From: JACQAP01 sp035548375
GTDB lineage: Bacteria; Pseudomonadota; Gammaproteobacteria; Burkholderiales; JACQAP01
Assembly (NCBI GenBank): GCA_035548375.1
Contig: DASZTG010000044.1
Location: 160,141-224,140 of the forward strand
Direction of reading: 5' to 3'
Length of the DNA: 64,000 bases
Within the stretch, counting starts at the first letter, position 1. Every line of letters starts with the position of its first letter. The notes beneath the pieces were generated by a model. That model was not told the DNA's origin. It did no database searches and worked only from the letters and a program-made list of their open reading frames with translations. A program made the position numbers and the translations under genes. Of the stretch, positions 1 to 6,767 are shown in pieces.

Positions 1-2
1 CG

Positions 3-653
3 GGCGGCCAGCCCGAAGAAATCGGAATAACCCGCGAAGCCGACACGGAGCCTCTCGAGCCAATTCAAGTGGAGGCTGCGCCGACGCAGCCCATCCCGGA
101 AGAACGGCCGCATGCGCTACGTCACGACCCTGCGGAAGCCCTGTACGAGTGGGAGTTCAAGATGCCGGAATCGCCGCGACGCGCCTGGGCTTGGGCATGC
201 GCATCGGTGATCCTGGCAATTGCACTCGTTGCACAGGCCGCATACGGCTTTCGCACCGACCTGATGGTCATGTTGCCGCAGGCGCGCGATTACTATGTGC
301 GCGCCTGTGTCCTGCTCGACTGCGCGGTCGGCCTGCCGAAGGTTTCGAGTTTTCTGCACATCGAAGCTTCCGACCTGAACGCGGTGGATGCCGCGCGGCC
401 CAACGAGATTCAATTATTGCTGTCGATCAGGAACCGGGCTCCGGTCGAGCTTGCCTATCCGTCGTTCGAATTGACGCTCACCGACTCGGTGGAGAAGGCC
501 GTCGCTCGAAAAGTTTTCACCCCCGCGGAATACCTGAAATCCGAAGCTGCTACAGGGGGAATCAAACCCGGAGGTGATTTGCCGGTTCAGCTTTACCTCG
601 ATACGGGAGCGATGCGCGCGGCGGGGTATCGCGTTTATCTCTTCTATCAATGA
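3..653 (+). CDS. DUF3426 membrane protein, 3' part (5' end outside window)
   Basis: The reading frame is open to the left edge, so this is the C-terminal part of a larger gene. Visible are a charged, proline-rich linker, one transmembrane helix of about 22 residues (around WACASVILAIALVAQAAYGF), and a C-terminal extracytoplasmic domain. That domain ends in the pattern of DUF3426 proteins, whose full-length members usually begin with an MJ0042-type zinc ribbon. Such proteins are common in betaproteobacteria, often near prmA and accB/accC, but their function is unknown. The zinc ribbon cannot be checked here because it would lie upstream. The first in-frame start in the window is the GTG at 69, which would leave out the linker and is probably internal. 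The family assignment rests on topology and the C-terminal domain and is moderately sure. Confidence 0.6.
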   Translation, partial: GGQPEEIGITREADTEPLEPIQVEAAPTQPIPEERPHALRHDPAEALYEWEFKMPESPRRAWAWACASVILAIALVAQAAYGFRTDLMVMLPQARDYYVRACVLLDCAVGLPKVSSFLHIEASDLNAVDAARPNEIQLLLSIRNRAPVELAYPSFELTLTDSVEKAVARKVFTPAEYLKSEAATGGIKPGGDLPVQLYLDTGAMRAAGYRVYLFYQ

Positions 654-736
654 GCCATTCGACATGCGCGTGTGGATCTCCGGCGTTCCCCGCGATCAGT
701 ATTAAACTGCGCGGGCATCGAAGAAGGATAGTCAAC

Positions 737-1117
737 GTGAATGCACCCGCAAATCTGAAATACTCCGAGACCCACCAATGGTTACGCAGCGAACCCGACG
801 GGTCGTTTACCGTCGGCATCACAGACTATGCGCAGGAGCTCCTGGGCGACCTGATATTCGTCGAAAGTCCGAAAATCGGTCGCAAGCTCAAGAAGAACGA
901 ACAGTGTGGAGTGGTCGAGTCGGTGAAATCCGCCTCTGATATCTATTCTCCGGTGGCAGGCGAGGTTGCCGCAGTCAATGCGAGCCTGGAAACGGCGCCG
1001 GAAAAAATAAACCAGAATGCGTACGAGGCGTGGATTTTCAGGCTGGCAAGCGTCGAAAAATCGGAGATTGACGAATTACTGGATGCCGCCGCGTATCAGG
1101 CTTTGACCGGGAACTGA
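737..1117 (+). CDS. gcvH: Glycine cleavage system H-like lipoyl protein
   Basis: A 126-residue lipoyl-carrier protein. In the glycine cleavage system, H protein shuttles the methylamine intermediate between the P, T and L enzymes in the cytoplasm. The lipoylated lysine lies in ESVKSASDIYSPVAGEV, and the N-terminal KYSETHQWL is typical of GcvH. I chose the GTG at 737 because the upstream sequence GAAGGA (723-728) is well spaced and translation then starts directly at the family N-terminus; a longer ATG-started frame from 650 adds about 29 unrelated residues. No gcvT or gcvP lies in the window. Sulfur oxidisers also use GcvH-like lipoate proteins (LbpA) with the sHdr system, but no hdr genes are seen here, so the glycine-cleavage reading is preferred. 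Confidence 0.85.
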   Translation: MNAPANLKYSETHQWLRSEPDGSFTVGITDYAQELLGDLIFVESPKIGRKLKKNEQCGVVESVKSASDIYSPVAGEVAAVNASLETAPEKINQNAYEAWIFRLASVEKSEIDELLDAAAYQALTGN

Positions 1118-1158
1118 CGACCGGAAACGGTGCCAGTCGCATAGTTTGAATATTTTGT

Positions 1159-1173
1159 CCTGCCCCGGGCAGG
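1159..1173. promoter_or_regulatory. 15-bp palindrome upstream of tpx
   Basis: Perfect 7-bp arms (CCTGCCC / GGGCAGG) around one central C, ending about 35 bp before the tpx start. The right arm runs into GATAAT (1173-1178), which could serve as a -10 box. There is no T-run, so an operator is more likely than a terminator. The binding protein is unknown. Confidence 0.3.
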
Positions 1174-1207
1174 ATAATCGAAGACGGAAATTTCCAAGGA
1201 GAATCGG

Positions 1208-1708
1208 ATGGCAACAGTGACATTGAAAGGCAATCCAGTTGGCGTCGCCGGCAACCTGCCGAAGAAGGGTGAAGGCATCAGCGAATTCAGCTTGACGGGA
1301 AAGGATCTGGCGGACGTTTCGCTGAAAAATTATGCAGGGCAGCGCAAGGTCCTGAATATCGTCCCCAGTCTCGATACGCCGACCTGCCAGCAATCGACGC
1401 GGGTGTTCAATCAGAAGGCGGCGAGCATGAAAAACTCCGTCGTGCTGGTCATTTCCGCGGATCTGCCGTTCGCAATGTCGCGATTCTGCAGCACCGAAGG
1501 TCTGAACAATGTGGTCACGCTTTCGACTTTCCGTGGCCGGGATTTTCATGGCAATTACGGCGTGGACATCGTGGACGGTCCGCTTAAAGGACTCACGGCG
1601 CGAGCCGTCGTCGTCGTCGACGAAAACAACAAGGTCCTGCACTCCGAGCTTGTTCCGGAGATCGCCAATGAGCCGAACTATGACGCGGCGCTGGCCGCAT
1701 TGAAATAA
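1208..1708 (+). CDS. tpx: Thiol peroxidase (Tpx, atypical 2-Cys peroxiredoxin)
   Basis: A 166-residue peroxiredoxin that reduces H2O2 and alkyl hydroperoxides using thioredoxin. The peroxidatic cysteine is in PSLDTPTCQQSTR and the resolving cysteine in SRFCSTEGL, the spacing of the Tpx subfamily. The length is the family norm. The ATG at 1208 follows AAGGAG at 1196-1201. It stands alone between gcvH and dgkA on the same strand, with a palindrome in its upstream region that may be a regulatory site. The cytoplasmic versus periplasmic location is not marked by any signal peptide, so cytoplasmic is assumed. Confidence 0.95.
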   Translation: MATVTLKGNPVGVAGNLPKKGEGISEFSLTGKDLADVSLKNYAGQRKVLNIVPSLDTPTCQQSTRVFNQKAASMKNSVVLVISADLPFAMSRFCSTEGLNNVVTLSTFRGRDFHGNYGVDIVDGPLKGLTARAVVVVDENNKVLHSELVPEIANEPNYDAALAALK

Positions 1709-1824
1709 TCTCGAGCCGTGTGCCCGCCGTAACGGGCCGGACATCGGGGGCGGGCAGTATCGATCTCCGGGGAAACACCGGCTTCTGCGCGTGACCGTGC
1801 CGGATACAGCCAAGCCTTGATCAA

Positions 1825-2208
1825 ATGGATTCGAGCCAGCTAGAAAGCCCGCACAAGGGCAAGACCGGCCTACGCCGACTCTGGAATGCGATGTTCTATT
1901 CCATCGACGGATTCAAGGCTGCCTATCGGCATGAGGACGCGTTTCGACAGGAAGTCCTGCTGGCCGTATTGCTGATCCCGACAGCCTTTTTCCTGCCGGC
2001 GTCGGGTGTCGGCAAGGCATTGATGATCGGTTCGATACTGCTCGTGCTCGTCGTGGAATTGCTGAATTCGGCAGTGGAAGCCACTGTCGATCGGGTATCG
2101 CTTGAACATCACCGGCTCGCCAAACGAGCTAAGGACATCGGCAGCGCCGCAGTCATGACGTCGCTTGCGAATGTCGTGATCGTCTGGCTGCTCGTGCTGT
2201 TCGGCTAA
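1825..2208 (+). CDS. dgkA: Diacylglycerol kinase
   Basis: A 127-residue integral inner-membrane enzyme that phosphorylates diacylglycerol with ATP, recycling the lipid left over from membrane-derived oligosaccharide and LPS modification. It shows the family's three transmembrane helices and its signature around ELLNSAVEATVDRVS followed by KDIGSAAV, which holds the catalytic and metal-binding acidic residues. The N-terminal amphipathic segment GFKAAYRHEDAFRQE is also typical. Length matches E. coli DgkA (about 122 residues). It has its own start 117 bp downstream of tpx. No clear ribosome-binding site is seen before the ATG. Confidence 0.93.
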   Translation: MDSSQLESPHKGKTGLRRLWNAMFYSIDGFKAAYRHEDAFRQEVLLAVLLIPTAFFLPASGVGKALMIGSILLVLVVELLNSAVEATVDRVSLEHHRLAKRAKDIGSAAVMTSLANVVIVWLLVLFG

Positions 2209-2522
2209 GTGCCTCGACCGTTGGCGTTTGCCCGCCCTTCCCATTCGCAGTTCCATCGTCGTACTTGCCTGGACATTGCGGCAGTAAGGCACTGAACCGC
2301 GTCGTTTGAATCCAGCCAGGGGTTGGTTTTTGTGGAGCCGGCGCATGGTCCAATCCAAAGGTTGCGTATTTTGGCGGAAACCACGGATTATGCTGTAGGC
2401 TTTCAGGCACACTTCTGCAAAAAATCATATACTTTTGGCTGAAATATCGTAGAATCTCTAGCTCAAACGCCTTAATTAGCTAGAAATCAAAGGCTTCAGG
2501 CATCCAATCAGGGGTGGGTGGC
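2209..2522 (+). other. Intergenic region ahead of the signalling island
   Basis: This 314-bp stretch has no convincing gene and becomes clearly A+T-rich towards its 3' end, as expected for a promoter region serving the kinase gene at 2523. It contains a -10-like TATACT at 2428-2433 without a good -35 box. It also holds a 7-bp inverted repeat (TCTAGCT at 2457-2463, AGCTAGA at 2478-2484), which could be an operator. Neither element is strong enough to assign. Confidence 0.4.
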
Positions 2523-5069
2523 ATGAAGAAAGCGGCTTTCTGGAAAGCCGATTGGTTCCTCGGGCTGATCGTTGCTCTGGTGTTGTTCGTCGCATCCGGA
2601 AGCGATCTCGTCCAAAGCCTCGAACGCCTTGCTTATGACTGGGGCGTTCGGGCGTCCGGCCATTCTCCGTCGCCGCGCGTGGCGGTGATTGCCATCGACG
2701 ATCAGAGCATCGCCAACATCGGTCGCTGGCCATGGTCGCGCGAGGTTCACGCGCAGATGATTGCCAAGCTGAAGCAGGCGGGAGCGAAGGTCGTCGGCTA
2801 CGCATCGTTTTTCTTCGAGCCGCAAATCGACCCCGGCCTCGCCTATGTGCAGAAGCTGGCGGAAATGTATCAGGCGTTGCCGCCGGCGCAGCAGCAAAGC
2901 CTCGCCGATTTCGCGTCAGTGCTGGGCGAAGCCGAAGACGTCCTGAACAGCGACCGCAAACTCGCCGCTGCGATCACGGACGCAGGCAACGTCGCGCTGC
3001 CCATGCTCTTCGCGCTTGGCGAGCCTCGCGGCAATCCCGACAAGCCCCTGCCGGACTACGTGCTGAAGAACCAGATCACGAAGGTCGTGGATCGCATCGG
3101 TGCGCAGAGCAACAATATTTTCCCGGTGCCGACGGTTCAGGCCGCCGCACCCTTGCAGGAAATCGCGGCCGGAGCCGCCGCCATCGGGCATCTGAACGCA
3201 TTGCCCGATGTCGACGGCAGCACGCGCACCGAGCCCCTCGTGGTGCGTTACTACGATCAGTATTTCCCGTCTTTCTCCGTCATGCTTGCCGCGAAGAGCC
3301 TGAACCTCGGTGCCAACGACATCGAGATGCGGCTGGGGGAGGGCATCAAGGTCGGAAATCTCACCATCAGCACGGATCCAGACCTGCTGATGCACAGCTA
3401 TTTCTACAAGGACAAGGAAGGTCGACCGGCATTCCAGGTCGACTCGTTCTTCGATGTCATTTCCGGGAAGATTCCGGCCGACAAATACCGCGACAAGGTC
3501 GTGCTGATCGGCGCCACCGCAGCGGGAATAGGGACCTACCAGGTCACGCCGATATCGGCGGCCATGCCGCCGGTCGTCACGTTGGCGCACTCGGTCTCGA
3601 GCATTTTGCAGGAAGACTTCTTCGTCAAGCCAGCCTGGGGTGTTTGGGTCGAGAAGCTGGTCTTCCTGGCGATCGCGGCCTACCTGATCCTGCTGCTGCC
3701 GAAGTTGAAGGCGGGCATGGGGTTTGGCATCACGGCGGCATTGTTGATTGCCCTGATAGCGGCGCATTTCGTCCTGATGTCCGGCAAGTTGATGTGGATT
3801 CCATTGATGGCTTCGGCCGTCCTCTTGGTCATCGGCCATGTCCTGCTCACGACCAAGCGCTTCCTGGTCACCGAGCGCGGCAAGGCGAAATCGGACCTGG
3901 AATCCGCCGAATCCAACCGCATGCTGGGCCTCGCCTTCCAGGGCCAGGGCCAGCTCGACATGGCGTTCGACAAGTTCAAGAAGGTTCCGCTCGACGACAG
4001 CGTGATGGACAACATGTACAACCTCGCGCTGGATTTCGAGCGCAAGCGCCAGTTCAACAAGGCCCAGGCCGTGTACGAGCACATGGCCACATACAACCCC
4101 AAGTTCCGCGACCTCGAGCAGAAGCTCAACCGCGCCAAGCAAATGTCGGAAACGGTCATCCTCGGCAGCAGCGGCGGGCGCACGAACGCAAGCACATTGG
4201 TGCTGGACGGCGGCGCGGTCGAAAAGCCCATGCTTGGCCGCTACCAGGTCGAAAAGGAACTGGGCAAGGGCGCGATGGGTGTGGTGTATCTCGGAAAGGA
4301 TCCCAAGATCGGCCGCGTCGTTGCGATCAAGACCATGGCGTTGTCGCAGGAGTTCGAAGCCGATGAACTGGAGGACGTGAAGCAGCGCTTCTTCCGGGAG
4401 GCCGAGACGGCAGGGCGCCTGAACCATCCGAACATCGTCACCATTTACGACGCCGGCGAGGAGCACGACCTCGCCTACATCGCAATGGAATTCCTCAAGG
4501 GCAAGGACCTGGTGCCGCAAACCAAGCAGGCGGCGCTGCTGCCGCTTCCCAAGACGCTGTCGATCATAGCCAGGGTCGCCGAGGCGCTTTCCTACGCGCA
4601 CAAGCAGAACGTGGTTCACCGCGACATCAAGCCCGCGAACATCATGTACGACCCGCAGGCCGATTCGGTGAAAGTCACCGACTTCGGTATCGCGCGCATC
4701 ACCGATTCGTCCAAGACCAAGACGGGCATGGTGCTCGGCACGCCGTCGTACATGTCGCCAGAACAGCTCGCCGGGAAGAAAATCGACGGACAGTCTGACC
4801 TGTTCTCGCTCGGGGTTACGCTGTACCAGCTTTCCTGCGGGAGCCTGCCTTTCCAGGGAGAGTCGATGACGCAGTTGATGTTCAAGATCGCCAACGAACC
4901 GCCGGTCGACATCCTTGGCGTCAATCCAGCGCTGCCCGAATGCGTGGTGGATATCATCAACAAGGCGCTCGCGAAGGACGTGGCCGAGCGCTACAAGAAC
5001 GGCGATGAGTTCGCGCAAGCCGTCCGCGCTTGCGCGGCGCAGTTCGATACCCTGGACGTTTCCCTCTAG
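2523..5069 (+). CDS. CHASE2-domain transmembrane Ser/Thr protein kinase
   Basis: An 848-residue receptor kinase. Residues 11-26 form an N-terminal membrane helix and about 45-365 an extracytoplasmic CHASE2 sensor. Three helices follow (about 374-393, 402-420, 424-442), then a TPR-like helical linker (about 455-540) and a cytoplasmic Hanks-type kinase domain (about 573-835). Seen in the kinase are the glycine loop GKGAMG, Lys603 (VAIK), HRD at 699-701 with DIKPAN, and DFG at 720-722, so it should be active. The linker holds ETVIL (Thr544) and STLVLD (Thr558), possible autophosphorylation sites. I chose the ATG at 2523, which follows AGGGG, over the GTG at 2514. A PP2C phosphatase begins 3 bp after its stop and an FHA protein follows, the usual phosphorylation triad. 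The ligand is unknown. Confidence 0.9.
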   Translation: MKKAAFWKADWFLGLIVALVLFVASGSDLVQSLERLAYDWGVRASGHSPSPRVAVIAIDDQSIANIGRWPWSREVHAQMIAKLKQAGAKVVGYASFFFEPQIDPGLAYVQKLAEMYQALPPAQQQSLADFASVLGEAEDVLNSDRKLAAAITDAGNVALPMLFALGEPRGNPDKPLPDYVLKNQITKVVDRIGAQSNNIFPVPTVQAAAPLQEIAAGAAAIGHLNALPDVDGSTRTEPLVVRYYDQYFPSFSVMLAAKSLNLGANDIEMRLGEGIKVGNLTISTDPDLLMHSYFYKDKEGRPAFQVDSFFDVISGKIPADKYRDKVVLIGATAAGIGTYQVTPISAAMPPVVTLAHSVSSILQEDFFVKPAWGVWVEKLVFLAIAAYLILLLPKLKAGMGFGITAALLIALIAAHFVLMSGKLMWIPLMASAVLLVIGHVLLTTKRFLVTERGKAKSDLESAESNRMLGLAFQGQGQLDMAFDKFKKVPLDDSVMDNMYNLALDFERKRQFNKAQAVYEHMATYNPKFRDLEQKLNRAKQMSETVILGSSGGRTNASTLVLDGGAVEKPMLGRYQVEKELGKGAMGVVYLGKDPKIGRVVAIKTMALSQEFEADELEDVKQRFFREAETAGRLNHPNIVTIYDAGEEHDLAYIAMEFLKGKDLVPQTKQAALLPLPKTLSIIARVAEALSYAHKQNVVHRDIKPANIMYDPQADSVKVTDFGIARITDSSKTKTGMVLGTPSYMSPEQLAGKKIDGQSDLFSLGVTLYQLSCGSLPFQGESMTQLMFKIANEPPVDILGVNPALPECVVDIINKALAKDVAERYKNGDEFAQAVRACAAQFDTLDVSL

Positions 5070-5072
5070 CGG

Positions 5073-5906
5073 ATGCCCGACATGAGTTTGACAGCGTCTC
5101 TCGAAATGGTAAAAGCGACCCACACCGGAATGGTGCGTTCGCATAACGAAGACAGCATCGCCACCGACGCGGAAATCGGACTGGCCGTCCTCGCGGACGG
5201 GATGGGCGGTTACAACGCCGGCGAGGTCGCCAGTGGAATCGCCACCGCGCTGATCTCGAGCGAAACCCGCGAGGCATTGATCCGGCAATCGCCGCACGAG
5301 GTCGACAGGAATACCGGCTCGCCGGTTGCCGCGAAGCTGCTTCGGGATATCATTGCCAAAGCCAACACGTCCATCTTCCAGTCGGCGAACAGCCAGCCGC
5401 AATACGCGGGAATGGGAACGACGCTGGTGGTCGCGCTGTTTTGCAACGATCAGCTCACGATGGCACACATCGGCGATTCACGGTGCTATCGCCAGCGCGC
5501 AGGCAAGCTCGAACAGGTCACGCGGGACCATTCGCTGCTGCAGGAGCAGATCGACAGCGGCCTGCTGACCAAGGAGGCCGCCCGGCGTTCGCAGAACAAG
5601 AACCTTGTCACGCGAGCGCTGGGAATCGAGCCCGAGGTGGAGGCGGAGATTCACACCTACCCGGCACTGGAAGGCGACATCTACCTGATGTGCTCGGACG
5701 GCCTGAACGACATGGTGGAAGACGAAGACATCGAAATGACGCTGGAGGCCCTGGGCGCGAACCTGCAGCTGGCGGCCGAGCAGCTGGTGCAAATGGCAAA
5801 TGACAACGGCGGACGCGATAATGTATCGGTGGTGCTGATCAAGGTGAAGAAGAACTTCCCCGCAAACGACGGGCTTTTTGCGAAGTTCTTATCCTGGTTC
5901 AAATAA
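5073..5906 (+). CDS. PP2C-type Ser/Thr protein phosphatase
   Basis: A 277-residue soluble metal-dependent phosphatase, expected to reverse the upstream kinase. The PP2C metal-site motifs are all present: RSHNED near the N-terminus, LADGMGG, GMGTTLVV, IGDSRCY, CSDGLND and GGRDNVSVVL. The ATG at 5073 begins 3 bp after the kinase stop codon; a second ATG at 5082 is also possible. The FHA gene begins 11 bp after its stop. The arrangement parallels the PpkA-PppA-Fha set of type VI secretion, but no T6SS gene is near. Confidence 0.93.
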   Translation: MPDMSLTASLEMVKATHTGMVRSHNEDSIATDAEIGLAVLADGMGGYNAGEVASGIATALISSETREALIRQSPHEVDRNTGSPVAAKLLRDIIAKANTSIFQSANSQPQYAGMGTTLVVALFCNDQLTMAHIGDSRCYRQRAGKLEQVTRDHSLLQEQIDSGLLTKEAARRSQNKNLVTRALGIEPEVEAEIHTYPALEGDIYLMCSDGLNDMVEDEDIEMTLEALGANLQLAAEQLVQMANDNGGRDNVSVVLIKVKKNFPANDGLFAKFLSWFK

Positions 5907-5917
5907 AGGACGCAGCT

Positions 5918-6727
5918 ATGGCGAAGTTGATATTGAGTCTCGATGGCCAGTTGATCAAGGAATACACGCTCAGCAAGGAGCGCACGACCATCGGCCGCAA
6001 ACCGCACAACGACATCCAGATCGACAATCTCGCGGTCAGCGGCGAGCACGCCATCATCATGACGATCCTGAACGACTCGTTCCTCGAGGACCTTGGCAGC
6101 ACGAACGGAACGCTCGTCAACGGACAGCCGGTCAAGAAGCACTTTCTGCAGAGCAGCGACACCGTCGAGATCGGCAAGTACAAGCTCAAATACATGAACG
6201 AGGCGCCCGCCAGCATGAGCCAGGCCGAGTTCGAGAAGACGATGGTGCTGAGGGCCCCTGCCGCCGCCGCGCCGAAGCAGGAAGTGCGCAGTCCCTCCGA
6301 TACCCAAACGAATCTGCAGGCCGCACCGGCCGCCGGAGAACAGGCTGCACCGCATGTCGTGCCGCAACCGGCGGCAGCGCCCTCCCCGGCGCCTGCCGTG
6401 CCGCCTGCGGCAGCACCCAAGCCGATACCTGCCGCCGCTCCCGCCGCGGGCGCGGCGGGGCAACCGATCGGCATCATCCAGATCCTGTCCGGCCCGAATG
6501 CCGGCAAGGAGTTGCCGCTGGCGAAGCCGCTCACCACGCTGGGCAAGCCGGGTGTGCAGGTCGCTGTCATTGCCAAGCGACCGCAGGGCTACTTCCTTAC
6601 ACACGTGGAAGGCGCCAACTTCCCGGTGGTAAACGGCAAGACGCTGGATGCGCAGGCGCACCAGCTCGGCGATCACGACGTCATAGAGCTTGCCGGCGTG
6701 AAAATGGAATTCTTCCTGAAGCCCTGA
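5918..6727 (+). CDS. Two-domain FHA protein
   Basis: A 269-residue phosphothreonine-binding adaptor. The first FHA domain (about 1-95) has the key residues GRKPHNDI, SGEH and STNGTLVNG. A Pro/Ala-rich linker (about 112-182) leads to a second domain (about 183-269) with an FHA-like pattern (SGPNAGKELPL, TTLGKPG, VVNGK). It lacks the conserved Arg and Ser-x-x-His, so it probably does not bind phosphothreonine. Just after the first domain lies EKTMVL (Thr108), which resembles the phosphorylated N-terminal threonine motif of GarA/OdhI proteins and the ETVIL and STLVLD segments of the neighbouring kinase. It is probably a substrate and sensor of that kinase. Its downstream partner is not known. 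Confidence 0.88.
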   Translation: MAKLILSLDGQLIKEYTLSKERTTIGRKPHNDIQIDNLAVSGEHAIIMTILNDSFLEDLGSTNGTLVNGQPVKKHFLQSSDTVEIGKYKLKYMNEAPASMSQAEFEKTMVLRAPAAAAPKQEVRSPSDTQTNLQAAPAAGEQAAPHVVPQPAAAPSPAPAVPPAAAPKPIPAAAPAAGAAGQPIGIIQILSGPNAGKELPLAKPLTTLGKPGVQVAVIAKRPQGYFLTHVEGANFPVVNGKTLDAQAHQLGDHDVIELAGVKMEFFLKP

Positions 6728-6767
6728 GCCTTCCAGGCGCGCCCTTTTCCGGCACGCAACTCAACTC

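Noticed and set aside
2916..5468. 850-codon open frame on the minus strand opposite the CHASE2 kinase
   Set aside because: Composition-driven antisense shadow: rich in His, Arg, Gln and Leu, no recognisable domain, and it lies over a kinase with intact motifs on the other strand.
2523..6727. Type VI secretion locus suggested by the kinase-phosphatase-FHA triad
   Set aside because: No tss genes (ClpV, VipA/B, Hcp, VgrG, IcmF) occur in the window; the following genes are cyclase, phosphodiesterase and pilus-type.
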